DNA of 35,705 nt, taken from Acidobacteriota bacterium. Its GTDB lineage: Bacteria > Acidobacteriota > Thermoanaerobaculia > Gp7-AA8. The stretch spans positions 1-35,705 of the forward strand of contig JAFAOU010000195.1 in NCBI GenBank assembly GCA_019247495.1, given 5' to 3'. A program made the translations under genes and the position numbers. Below are positions 1 to 10,801 of this stretch, one piece after another. The first letter of the stretch is position 1. The number at the start of each line of letters is the position of its first letter. Below the pieces are notes generated by a model. That model searched no databases, had not been told where the DNA came from, and worked only from the letters and a program-made list of their open reading frames with translations.

Positions 1-43
1 CGCGTCATCGGTCGATGGTTGGCCCCTCGCTATCGTCATTTTC

Positions 44-3754
<3,711 letters not shown>

Positions 3755-3761
3755 GGGGACG

Positions 3762-4346
3762 ATGAGGATTTCGATGTTCGCTGGCGATATCTGCGATGTG
3801 CCCGCCGAGGCGCTGTGTACGTCGACGAATCCGCGGTTGTCGCTGGCGATGGGGACGGGCGGGTCCGTTCGCGGACGTGGCGGATACGAAATCCTTCGCG
3901 AATGCGAAGCGATCGTCGATGCGGCCGCGGCGCGTGGGCTACCGGCTGGGTCGGCGCATCAGACCAGCGCGGGCGAGCTGGCTGCGAAGATGATCATTCA
4001 CTGCGTCGCAAGCGATGCGGGTCATCGGTCGTCCCCCGGCATCATTCGCGATTGCGTGAAGAACGCGCTTGCGCTGGCGGATGCAGCCGGCTGCGAGACC
4101 ATCGCCATGCCGCTGTTCGGAACGGGGCACGCTCGATTCAAGTTCGACGACGCGGTTCGCGTGATGGCGGAGACGATTCGCGATCAAGCGACCGACGTGC
4201 GTCGTGTCTTCATCGTCATCTTCGACGACGAGCGCGTCGATGACGCGATGCGAATCGTTCGATCCGTCTTTCCGAATGCCGAGGTCGACCTCCAGCGAGG
4301 ACCGGCGAGCGAAGAAACGTCCAGCATGTGGGGCGCCGAATGGTAG
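3762..4346 (+). CDS. Macro-domain protein (ADP-ribose-binding family)
   Basis: A 194-residue single-domain protein. The opening MRISMFAGDICDVPAEALCTSTNP matches the macro-fold start, where a buried GDI precedes an Asn-containing strand. A Gly-rich loop follows (MGTGGSVRGRGG), then HCVASDAG and the late strand IAMPLFGTGHARF, which resembles the second ligand loop (GTG) of macro domains. The family binds ADP-ribose and related nucleotides; some members remove ADP-ribose from proteins or hydrolyse O-acetyl-ADP-ribose. Which of these applies cannot be read here. It starts 7 bases after nifJ behind a GGGG-type ribosome site, so it is probably co-transcribed. No signal peptide or membrane segment is visible. 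Confidence 0.82.
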   Translation: MRISMFAGDICDVPAEALCTSTNPRLSLAMGTGGSVRGRGGYEILRECEAIVDAAAARGLPAGSAHQTSAGELAAKMIIHCVASDAGHRSSPGIIRDCVKNALALADAAGCETIAMPLFGTGHARFKFDDAVRVMAETIRDQATDVRRVFIVIFDDERVDDAMRIVRSVFPNAEVDLQRGPASEETSSMWGAEW

Positions 4347-4362
4347 CGGGCGCGACGGCGAT

Positions 4363-4388
4363 GCGACGTGCGTCACACGAGTTTGTGA
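4363..4388. promoter_or_regulatory. Overlapping CRP/FNR-family-like palindromes before the BON gene
   Basis: GCGAC-GTGC-GTCAC (4363-4376) shares the 13-mer GACGTGCGTCACA with a site at 19004-19016. Overlapping it, TCACA-CGAGTT-TGTGA (4373-4388) is a perfect inverted repeat. Both lie about 50-70 bases before the ATG at 4436. The assignment to a CRP/FNR-type regulator is by resemblance of half-sites and spacing only. Confidence 0.45.
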
Positions 4389-4435
4389 TCGCGGCAGTTC
4401 CTTCCGCGGGCCGCGGACACGTACCGTGGTTCGTT

Positions 4436-5101
4436 ATGGACGATCTGGTGCGATCCGTCACCGAGGAGCTTCGGTGGGATCCGCGCATCGATGCGGAGAG
4501 GATCATCGTCTCCGCGGACGGCAGTACCGTCACGCTGAAAGGCGTCGTGCAGAGCTACTCGGCGAAGTGCTGCGCGGAGAGAATCGCGCGCGAAATCCGC
4601 GGCGTCGCCGGCGTGAAGAACGATCTGGAAGTGCGGCTGACGATCGGAAACTACCGCACCGACGACGGCTTGGAGCGTCTCACATCCGAGATTCTGCAGA
4701 ACCACACGTCGCTCTGCGATCCGCTGCCGCGCGTGACGGTCCGCGACGGCTGGCTGACTCTCGACGGCGTCGTGACCTCGGACGTGCAGAAGCGCTGCGC
4801 CGAGGAGGCGCTGCGCGATGTAGCCGGAATCCGCGGCGTTACCAACAACATCGCCGTAGTTCCGCAGGCGAATGGTGGCGGCGCCGCGGAGGCATTCGAA
4901 GCCGCGGTGCGGCGCCGCGCTGCGCTTGCCGTGCTCGAGCTGAAGGTGGAAGTGTCCGGCATGACCATGGCGGTTTACGGCCAGGTGGCGTCGTGCGCGG
5001 AACGCGATGCAGTGATCGAGCTGGCCTCGCGCCGGCGCGGAATTGCGCGCGTCGAAGACCATATCGTCGTGCAACCCGCACACGTTCGGAGGCTGCCATG
5101 A
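4436..5101 (+). CDS. Triple BON-domain protein
   Basis: A 221-residue protein built of three BON-like repeats, each an alpha-beta unit ending in a Gly-Val pattern: residues about 1-67 (VTLKGVVQSYSAK, then IRGVAGVKNDLEV), 72-140 (LTLDGVVTSDVQK, then VAGIRGVTNNIAV) and 145-215 (MAVYGQVASCAER, then RRGIARVEDHIVV). BON domains are thought to bind phospholipid or ligands and occur in osmotic-stress and envelope proteins. No signal peptide is seen. I chose ATG 4436 because the BON pattern begins at once there; an earlier in-frame GTG/ATG region from 4328 would overlap the macro gene and add an unstructured leader. Its TGA overlaps the next ATG (ATGA at 5098), so translation of the rhodanese gene is probably coupled. 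Confidence 0.8.
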   Translation: MDDLVRSVTEELRWDPRIDAERIIVSADGSTVTLKGVVQSYSAKCCAERIAREIRGVAGVKNDLEVRLTIGNYRTDDGLERLTSEILQNHTSLCDPLPRVTVRDGWLTLDGVVTSDVQKRCAEEALRDVAGIRGVTNNIAVVPQANGGGAAEAFEAAVRRRAALAVLELKVEVSGMTMAVYGQVASCAERDAVIELASRRRGIARVEDHIVVQPAHVRRLP

Positions 5102-5586
5102 ACAGGAACATGATTGCGATCGGCGTTGCGGTCGTTGGACTTTCGGCGCTGATGTTCGCCGGAGTGATGGCCATGCGCGGCGGCAGCGTCGCGGCGCCTG
5201 CGGTGAGTACGCCTGTGGCGATCATGACGTCTCTGGAGTCGGTGCCGCGCATTTCGGTGGCCGCTCTGCGGGAGAAAATCGATCGAGGCGAAGTGGTGGT
5301 GATGGACGTACGCGACATCGATTCGTACACGGCATCGCACATCGCCGGCGCGATGCACATCCCTGTTTCGTACGTCGAGTCGGAGTTGCCGTATCTGCCG
5401 CGCGGGAAACCGATCGTGGCCTACTGCACGTGACCAAACGAAGAATCGAGCGCCCGTGCGGCGCTCATCATGAACAATGGCGGCATCCCCGCCTCGGCGC
5501 TCGCCGGCGGATTCGACGCATGGCAGGCGGCAGGCCTGGCAATTCGGAAGGACGTGAACGTTAGATGGAGAGAAAAGGACGAATGA
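5098..5586 (+). CDS. Rhodanese-like protein, candidate selenoprotein (in-frame UGA read as Sec)
   Basis: The reading frame starts at ATG 5098 (ATGA overlap with the BON gene) with an N-terminal membrane anchor or signal (residues about 4-26). A rhodanese fold follows: PRISVAALREKIDRGEVVVM, VRDIDSYTASHIAGAMHIP, then the strand IVAYC. There the frame meets TGA at 5431-5433 (codon 112). Beyond it, in the same frame, the rest of the domain is intact: PNEESSARAALIMNNGG, ASALAGGFDAWQAAG, ending at TGA 5584-5586, which overlaps the ATG of the cytochrome gene (ATGA). Related rhodaneses commonly read YCxCPNE here, so UGA stands where Cys is usual. A perfect 7-bp hairpin follows at a bacterial-SECIS distance. 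I infer a 162-residue, membrane-anchored, probably periplasmic selenoprotein. The alternatives are a nonsense mutation or a sequencing error (TGC to TGA). No sel genes lie in the window. Confidence 0.72.
5431..5466 (+). promoter_or_regulatory. UGA codon with bacterial SECIS-like hairpin
   Basis: UGA is at 5431-5433. A perfect stem, GAGCGCC (5448-5454) with GGCGCUC (5460-5466), closes the loop CGUGC. The loop begins 21 bases after the UGA and has a G in its first two positions. As I remember the bacterial SECIS description, a G near the loop start and a spacing of about 16-37 bases are the expected features. The hairpin lies within coding sequence, as bacterial SECIS elements do. Identity as a SelB-binding site is inferred. 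Confidence 0.65.
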
Positions 5587-5885
5587 TGACGAAAACTCTT
5601 GCGTGTTCCCTGCTGCTCGCGGTTGCTCTGCCGATGGCGGCATTCGCCGATGGCGCGGCGATCTACAAGACCAAATGCACGCCGTGCCACGGCGCCGACG
5701 GCAGCGGCCAGACGCCGGTCGGCAAGAGCCTGAAAGTGCGCGATCTCCGCTCCGCCGAAGTGCAGAAGCTGAGCGACGGGGAGATCACGAAAGTGCTCAC
5801 GGACGGCAAGGGAAAAATGCCGGCGAGCAAGTTGGAAGCGGCTGACATCAAAGCCGTCATCGCGTTCATTCGTACCCTGAAGTAA
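5583..5885 (+). CDS. Small monohaem cytochrome c, secreted
   Basis: A 100-residue class-I type cytochrome c. The signal peptide (residues about 1-22) ends in AAFA. The haem site CTPCH follows, and the likely axial Met lies in KGKMPASK, followed by a C-terminal helix (AVIAFIRTLK). The start is ATG 5583, overlapping the upstream TGA (ATGA) behind AAAGGA; ATG 5586 is equally possible. It should act as a periplasmic one-electron carrier. It is a clear paralogue of the cytochrome at 12107-12433: both carry the motif KVRDLRSA(E/D)VQK and DGKGKMPA. It is the last gene of the BON-rhodanese-cytochrome trio and is followed by a hairpin repeat. Confidence 0.9.
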   Translation: MMTKTLACSLLLAVALPMAAFADGAAIYKTKCTPCHGADGSGQTPVGKSLKVRDLRSAEVQKLSDGEITKVLTDGKGKMPASKLEAADIKAVIAFIRTLK

Positions 5886-5891
5886 AAAACC

Positions 5892-5957
5892 TTTTCACCA
5901 CAGAGGCACAGAGGACACAGAGGTTTCTTTGTGCTCTTTGTGTCTTTGTGGTGAAAC
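5892..5957. repeat. Inverted repeat, probable bidirectional terminator
   Basis: Arms 5892-5923 (containing CACCACAGAGGCACAGAGG) and 5924-5957 (ending TTTGTGGTGAAAC) are imperfect inverted copies able to form a long hairpin. The element sits between the ends of two convergent genes, 7 bases past the cytochrome stop and 6 before the stop of the membrane-protein gene, so it may end transcription from both sides. CACAGAGG-type repeats of this kind look like a dispersed family. Confidence 0.7.
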
Positions 5958-5962
5958 GCTTC

Positions 5963-7300
5963 TTACGCCGAGCGCAGCCGCGCGATGGCGAGCATGGCGC
6001 CGCCGTAGATGGCGAGGGCGGCGAACATGATGACCGGCACGCCGCTGCGCAGTTCCTGTGCGACCACCTGCACGCCGGTCAACACCAGCGTGACGACGGC
6101 CAGCTGCCAGGCCTCGGCAACGTTCCACCTTCGCGCGATGAACGCGAGAATGACGGCGGCCGCTGCGAGGATGATCGTTCGCACGACGGCGCCGCCGCCC
6201 GTGATGTAGATCGTTACGACGGCGACAGCGCATGCGGGAATCGCCAGCAGCGGCAGTCGCGCGAAATCGAGACGGACGAACGCGATCAGGCAGAACGCCG
6301 CAGCCAGCATCGCGAAGATCGGGATCGCTGTCTTCTCGCCGAGGATCACCGCGGCGATGAAGGGGAAGAGTCCACCGGAAATGGCCGCGGCCACTCCCCA
6401 CACCGCGCTCAGCACCGCGAAGGCGCGCCACTGCTTGCGGCGCGCGAGCTCCGCGGCGACGACAGCGGCAACCGCAAAGACCATCGTCATCAGCGGCGGC
6501 GGCAGCACAAGCGCGGCCGCGGCGCCGATCCCGATCAGCGACGCGATCGCGGTCTGCGGATTCACACGTATCGTCATCGACATCCATGCGACGGCAAAGA
6601 CAAGCAGCGTGATGACGAGCGCGGAACGGTTTTCTTTCGTTTCATCGAGCAGAGCGGCGGCGACCAAAAAGATCGCGAAGAGGTCGCTCTCGATCGCCAG
6701 CAGCCAGCCGACGTAGTTCAGCGAGAGGACGAATGCTGCGACGCCGGCGAACGTCAACTCGAGCGCGAACGGGATCAACTCTTTCGTTGCGTACGCCAGA
6801 ACGAGTGCGACGATCGTCGCGCCGGCCACTGCAATCCATGCCGCTGTTTGCAAATCGTACAGACGCGCGACGATCAGCATGGCCAGGCTGAACGCGGCGA
6901 GCAGGATCGCGGCGCCAATCGGTCCTAGCACGTGGAAGCGCGTGACGGCCTCGGCGATGATCGGGTAACCGATGGCGGCGGCCGCGGCGATGTGGAAGAT
7001 GGCGGGGGTTCGCCTTCCCTTTTTTGCGGCGAATGCGGCGGCGGCGATCCACGCGATGGCGTAGGCCAGGCCGAGTACGATGCCGATTGGGTGGTTGAGG
7101 GCTGTTTCTGTCGCGGCTCTGAGTAAGAACGCTCCGCCGAGGATCAGCACGGCGCGGCCGGTCAAAGAGAGGACGTTTTCACGCGGAGGCGCGGAGACGT
7201 GGAGGGGTTCCGGCGGCGGAGGAGCCTCGTGGATCGCGAGGCGGGCCTCGATCGCACGCAATCGTTCATCGATCGCGTCCAGGCGGGCAGCAACGTCCAT
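5963..7300 (-). CDS. Polytopic membrane protein, DUF2339-like
   Basis: A 445-residue protein. A short N-terminal coiled-coil-like segment (MDVAARLDAIDERLRAIEAR) and a Pro-rich linker precede many hydrophobic segments from about residue 45 to the end (at least twelve by eye), such as AVLILGGAFLLRAAT and IGIVLGLAYAIAWIAAAAF. A coiled-coil head followed by a long run of helices resembles the DUF2339 group of predicted inner-membrane proteins, whose function is unknown; I am not certain of the family. Part of the linker (residues about 32-42, around HVSAPPREN) is encoded by an arm of a dispersed repeat. No strong Shine-Dalgarno precedes the ATG. The gene diverges from the Rieske operon across a 131-bp gap. 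Confidence 0.7.
   Translation of the reverse strand: MDVAARLDAIDERLRAIEARLAIHEAPPPPEPLHVSAPPRENVLSLTGRAVLILGGAFLLRAATETALNHPIGIVLGLAYAIAWIAAAAFAAKKGRRTPAIFHIAAAAAIGYPIIAEAVTRFHVLGPIGAAILLAAFSLAMLIVARLYDLQTAAWIAVAGATIVALVLAYATKELIPFALELTFAGVAAFVLSLNYVGWLLAIESDLFAIFLVAAALLDETKENRSALVITLLVFAVAWMSMTIRVNPQTAIASLIGIGAAAALVLPPPLMTMVFAVAAVVAAELARRKQWRAFAVLSAVWGVAAAISGGLFPFIAAVILGEKTAIPIFAMLAAAFCLIAFVRLDFARLPLLAIPACAVAVVTIYITGGGAVVRTIILAAAAVILAFIARRWNVAEAWQLAVVTLVLTGVQVVAQELRSGVPVIMFAALAIYGGAMLAIARLRSA
7176..7205. repeat. Single arm of a dispersed repeat inside the membrane-protein gene
   Basis: TTTTCACGCGGAGGCGCGGA and the following bases to 7205 match the right arm of the repeat at 10771-10801 with only three substitutions, and share their first 12 bases with the right arm near 12077-12092. 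Here only one arm is present and it lies in the coding region, giving the linker peptide around HVSAPPREN. Confidence 0.6.
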
Positions 7301-7381
7301 GTGTCAGGCAAGCATCGAATGAACTCCCTTTTCTGTGTCGGCGCATACATCCGAAGGTGATCTGAGACACCAACACGCATC

Positions 7382-7416
7382 TGTGACGCACGGTTTCATG
7401 GACTGTCCGCGTCACA
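7382..7416. promoter_or_regulatory. Widely spaced inverted repeat before the Rieske operon
   Basis: TGTGACGC (7382-7389) and GCGTCACA (7409-7416) are perfect inverted copies 19 bases apart, in the gap between the divergent membrane-protein and Rieske genes and ending 15 bases before the Rieske ATG. Each half resembles the GTGCGTCACA half-sites found elsewhere in the window. Two half-sites or a looped operator are possible; the function is inferred. Confidence 0.35.
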
Positions 7417-7431
7417 CAGGAGCGAAGAACG

Positions 7432-7893
7432 ATGGATGGTTCGACCCCTCTCCCACGGCGGCGTTTTTTGAATTGGTTCCTCGGCACATCGTTCGGCGCG
7501 CTGGTCGCCGCGGTCATCTACCCGATCGCGCGCTTCGCCAGCCCGCCGAGGATTCCGGAGGCCACGACCAATTCGGTTGAAGCAGGGGATGTGTCGGATG
7601 CAGCCTTCGCGCAAAAGGGATTCAAGATCGTCCGCTTCGGCGCGGAGCCGGTCATCCTGCTGAAAGCGTCGGAAGGCGAATACCGCGCGTTTTCTGCGAC
7701 GTGTACGCACCTCGACTGCATCGTCGGATACCAGAAAGACCGCAGCCGGATCTTCTGCAACTGTCACGGCGGCGCGTACGACCTGAATGGCCGCAACGTC
7801 TCCGGTCCGCCGCCGCGGCCATTGACCGCGTACAAAGTGAACCTCGTGGCGAAAGGCTCCGAGCCGGCGAAGATCGTCGTCTCGAAGGTGTAG
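7432..7893 (+). CDS. Rieske [2Fe-2S] protein of a quinol-cytochrome complex
   Basis: A 153-residue protein. The N-terminal anchor carries an RRRF twin-arginine-like motif followed by a hydrophobic stretch (FLNWFLGTSFGALVAAVIYP), consistent with Tat-type insertion of a folded cluster domain. The cluster-binding boxes are CTHLDC and CNCHGG, each giving one Cys and one His ligand, followed by the Pro loop SGPPPRPL. The protein would take the first electron from quinol oxidised at the Qo site of cytochrome b and pass it to a periplasmic c-type cytochrome. It is followed after 6 bases by the cytochrome b gene, and then by an 11-haem cytochrome instead of cytochrome c1 or f. Confidence 0.95.
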   Translation: MDGSTPLPRRRFLNWFLGTSFGALVAAVIYPIARFASPPRIPEATTNSVEAGDVSDAAFAQKGFKIVRFGAEPVILLKASEGEYRAFSATCTHLDCIVGYQKDRSRIFCNCHGGAYDLNGRNVSGPPPRPLTAYKVNLVAKGSEPAKIVVSKV

Positions 7894-7899
7894 GCGCCG

Positions 7900-9060
7900 A
7901 TGTTCGCCCGCGCCCGCAGCTGGCTGGACGATCGCCTCGGCCTTTCGACGATCACCGAGTTCGCGTCGCACAAGACCGTCCCCGTCCATCGCTACAGCGT
8001 TTTCTACTACCTCGGCGGGATGACGCTTTTCTTCTTCCTGGTGCAGGTCTGCACCGGCGTCATGCTGATGCTGTATTACCGGCCGTCGGCGAACGAAGCA
8101 TTTGAATCGGTCGAGTTCATCATGACCGTCGTTCCGTTCGGCTGGCTGATCCGCTCGATCCATTCGTGGTCCGCCAACCTGATGGTGTTCTTCGCCGTCG
8201 CGCACATGGTCAGCGTCTTCTTCATGAAGGCCTACCGCGCGCCGCGCGAGCTGACGTGGGCCAGCGGCGCGCTGCTGCTGTTCCTGATCATGGGCTTCGG
8301 ATTCTCCGGCTATCTCCTGCCGTGGAATCAACTGGCGTTCTTCGCCACGAAGGTCGGGACCGACATCGCCGGAGTGGTGCCGGTGGTCGGCCCGTGGATG
8401 GTGCGCTTCCTCCGCGGCGGCGACCGCGTCGCCGGCGGAACGTTGTCGCGCTTCTACGGCTGGCACGTGGCGCTGCTTCCCGCGATCACGACGGTCATCC
8501 TGGTCGTCCACCTCGCGCTGGTGCAGGTTAAAGGGATGAGCGTTCCGGCGCCGTGCGAGGAGGAGTCGAAGCGCCGGCCGCCGATGAAGTTCTTCCCGCA
8601 TTTCGCACTGCGCGATCTCTCCGGTTGGATCTTCGCCCTCGGCGTGCTGGCAGCGCTTGCGGCGCTCTTCCCGTGGGAGCTCGGGGAGAAGGCGGATCTC
8701 TTCGCGCCGGCGTACGAAAACATCCGGCCGGAGTGGTACTTCGTCTTCATGTTCCAGACGCTGAAGCTCGTACCGGGCGGCGAGATCGCCGGCATCGAGT
8801 ACGAGGCCATCCCGATCATGCTCTTCGGCGCGGCCGGACTGCTGCTGGTGTTGATCCCGTTCCTCGACCGCGGCGCGCAACGCACCGGCCGAAGCAAGGG
8901 CTGGACGCTCGGCGGCGTCGCGGCGCTGTTGTTCGCGCTCGGCATGACGTGCTGGGGATACGCGTCGCTCCTGCCGCTCTACGTCGTCCTGATCAGCGGT
9001 CTGCTGCTCTCGCTCCTGGCCTTCATCACTCGAGGCAGCAGAAATCCGGAGGGGCGATGA
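7900..9060 (+). CDS. Cytochrome b (b6 and subunit IV fused), quinol oxidising
   Basis: A 386-residue membrane protein carrying the two haems b. The first His pair is in [16 protein letters not shown] and the second in [18 protein letters not shown]. The second pair is separated by 14 residues, the spacing I associate with b6-type rather than mitochondrial cytochrome b. The Qo-site motif PEWY is present ([17 protein letters not shown]), as is the typical [17 protein letters not shown]. The C-terminal third corresponds to subunit IV, so b6 and subunit IV are one chain. Its TGA overlaps the ATG of the multiheme cytochrome (ATGA at 9057), so the two are translationally coupled and presumably form one complex with the Rieske protein. 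Confidence 0.94.
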   Translation: MFARARSWLDDRLGLSTITEFASHKTVPVHRYSVFYYLGGMTLFFFLVQVCTGVMLMLYYRPSANEAFESVEFIMTVVPFGWLIRSIHSWSANLMVFFAVAHMVSVFFMKAYRAPRELTWASGALLLFLIMGFGFSGYLLPWNQLAFFATKVGTDIAGVVPVVGPWMVRFLRGGDRVAGGTLSRFYGWHVALLPAITTVILVVHLALVQVKGMSVPAPCEEESKRRPPMKFFPHFALRDLSGWIFALGVLAALAALFPWELGEKADLFAPAYENIRPEWYFVFMFQTLKLVPGGEIAGIEYEAIPIMLFGAAGLLLVLIPFLDRGAQRTGRSKGWTLGGVAALLFALGMTCWGYASLLPLYVVLISGLLLSLLAFITRGSRNPEGR

Positions 9061-10730
9061 GAATCAAACTGCTTTTCGCTGCGATCGCGATATTCGCGAT
9101 CAGCGCGATCGCCGCTCCCCCTCCAGCCAAAGCGGTTCGCGAGACATCGTGCATCCACTGCCACGGCGGCGAACTGTTCGACGATGCCGGCAAAGCGAAG
9201 GTGCGGCACTTCGGCGTCGACGTTCACTCGACGGTGGGGCTCTCCTGCCACGACTGCCACGGCGGCAATCCCGATCCGAAGCTCGGCGACGACATCGGCG
9301 GTGCGATGGATCCGAAGTTCAAGCCGAATCCGTACGTCGGTGCGCCGAAGCGGCAGGACATCCCCGAATTCTGCGGACGCTGTCATTCGTCCGCGGCGTA
9401 CATGAACCGCTTCAATCCCGAGGCCCGCGTGGACATGGTGAGCGAGTACTGGTCCAGCCATCACGGGCAGAAACTGCGCAGCGGCGTGACCGATGTGGCG
9501 ACCTGCATCGATTGCCACTCCGTCCACGACATCCGCCGCAAAGGCAATCCGGACTCGCCCGTCTATCCGACGCACGTTGCCGAGACGTGCAGCAAGTGCC
9601 ACTCCGATCCGAAGCGGATGCAGGCGAACGGACGCAATCTCCCTGTCGACCAATACGCGCGCTGGAGCCAGAGCGTGCATGCGAAGGCGCTGCTCGAAAA
9701 GGGCGATCTGACCGCGCCGACCTGCAACGATTGTCACGGCAATCACGGTGCGGCGCCGCCCGGAATCGGCAGCATCCGTTTCGTCTGCGGAAGTTGCCAC
9801 GCGCGCGAAGAGGACCTGTTCCGCGCCAGTCCGAAAGCCGCGGGCCTCGAACGGCACAACCAGTTCCTCGCGAGCGTCCCCGACGGCAAGTGCGGCACGT
9901 GCCACGACGACAAGCGCTCGGCGCTGCAGTTCACGCAGCTGAGCTCCTGCCTGGTCTGCCACGGCAATCACTCCGTGGTCCGTCCGACCGTAGCCATGCT
10001 CGGCGCGCTTCCCGACACGCCCTGCGCGTTCTGCCACGAAGGCGTCGGACCGCTGGCGGGATTCGTCGCGGAGCCAAAAGCGAAGGCCGAACACTTCCGG
10101 CAGATGCGCGGCACGCTGATCTCGGCCGCGGACAAGCTCCATCTCAAAGGCGACGATCGCTTCGACTGGCTGGTCGATCAGGCCCTCAACCTTCCCACGC
10201 ATCGCCTACCGTCCTCGGACGGAAAAGTGCAGCTGCGCCCCGAGTTCGCGCGTCTCTTCGAGAAGTTCCGCATCGGCAAAACGCACTACACGTATCGCGA
10301 TCCGGCGTCGGGCCACGAAGTGAGGGTGTCCGTGCGCCGCTGCACCGATTGCCACGTCGTCGCGGGACAGGGCCTGTCCACATCGCAGGGACTGCTCGCC
10401 AGCACGCGCGAAGTGACCAGCATGATCGCCCGCTCCGAGCGCATCCTCCTGGCCGCACAACGCGGCGGCGTGGAAGTGCGCTCCGTACGTCCCGAGCTCG
10501 ATGCGGCGGTCGACAATCAGATCGAGCTGGAGGCGCTCGTCCACACGTTCAACCCCGCCGGCGCATTCGCCGATAAGAAGAAGGAAGCGCTGCAACACGC
10601 CCACGCGGCACTCGAAGCCGGCCAGCATTCACTCGACGAGCTGGCCTACCGCCGCCGCGGCCTGCTCATCGCGCTAGGTGTGATCATTGCCGCCCTGGCA
10701 GCGCTGGCGCTGAAGATCCGGCAAGGGTAG
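9057..10730 (+). CDS. Eleven-haem cytochrome c, membrane-anchored
   Basis: A 557-residue protein. A signal peptide (residues about 1-26) is followed by eleven CxxCH haem sites between residues about 32 and 433: CIHCH, CHDCH, CGRCH, CIDCH, CSKCH, CNDCH, CGSCH, CGTCH, CLVCH, CAFCH and CTDCH. A helical stretch without haems comes next, then a C-terminal membrane helix ([17 protein letters not shown]) with a basic end. It therefore sits on the periplasmic face, anchored at its C-terminus. By position it replaces cytochrome c1 or f as the electron exit of the Rieske/cytochrome b module. Similar Rieske-b-multiheme gene groups are known in metal-reducing bacteria such as Geobacter; closeness to those is not tested. 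An inverted repeat follows the stop. Confidence 0.92.
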   Translation: MRIKLLFAAIAIFAISAIAAPPPAKAVRETSCIHCHGGELFDDAGKAKVRHFGVDVHSTVGLSCHDCHGGNPDPKLGDDIGGAMDPKFKPNPYVGAPKRQDIPEFCGRCHSSAAYMNRFNPEARVDMVSEYWSSHHGQKLRSGVTDVATCIDCHSVHDIRRKGNPDSPVYPTHVAETCSKCHSDPKRMQANGRNLPVDQYARWSQSVHAKALLEKGDLTAPTCNDCHGNHGAAPPGIGSIRFVCGSCHAREEDLFRASPKAAGLERHNQFLASVPDGKCGTCHDDKRSALQFTQLSSCLVCHGNHSVVRPTVAMLGALPDTPCAFCHEGVGPLAGFVAEPKAKAEHFRQMRGTLISAADKLHLKGDDRFDWLVDQALNLPTHRLPSSDGKVQLRPEFARLFEKFRIGKTHYTYRDPASGHEVRVSVRRCTDCHVVAGQGLSTSQGLLASTREVTSMIARSERILLAAQRGGVEVRSVRPELDAAVDNQIELEALVHTFNPAGAFADKKKEALQHAHAALEAGQHSLDELAYRRRGLLIALGVIIAALAALALKIRQG

Positions 10731-10739
10731 CTTGCATCT

Positions 10740-10801
10740 CTCCGCGCCTCCGCGGCTCCGCGTGCCAAGCTTTTTCACGCGGAGACGCGGGGACGCGGAG
10801 G
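10740..10801. repeat. Inverted repeat between convergent genes; carries the stop of the PLP-enzyme gene
   Basis: The left arm (10740-10764, CTCCGCGCCTCCGCGG and onward to CGTG) pairs with the right arm (10776-10801, CACGCGGAGACGCGGG and onward). It begins 10 bases after the multiheme stop. The minus-strand PLP-enzyme gene ends inside the right arm: its TGA is the reverse complement of TCA at 10775-10777, and its last residues (PPRPRVSA) are repeat-encoded. It may also act as a terminator for both genes. Confidence 0.75.

Noticed and set aside
5098..5433. Rhodanese gene as a simple truncated or pseudogene ending at 5433
   Set aside because: Not excluded, but less likely: the frame stays open with the rest of the domain, a SECIS-like hairpin is present, and the extended stop overlaps the next ATG.
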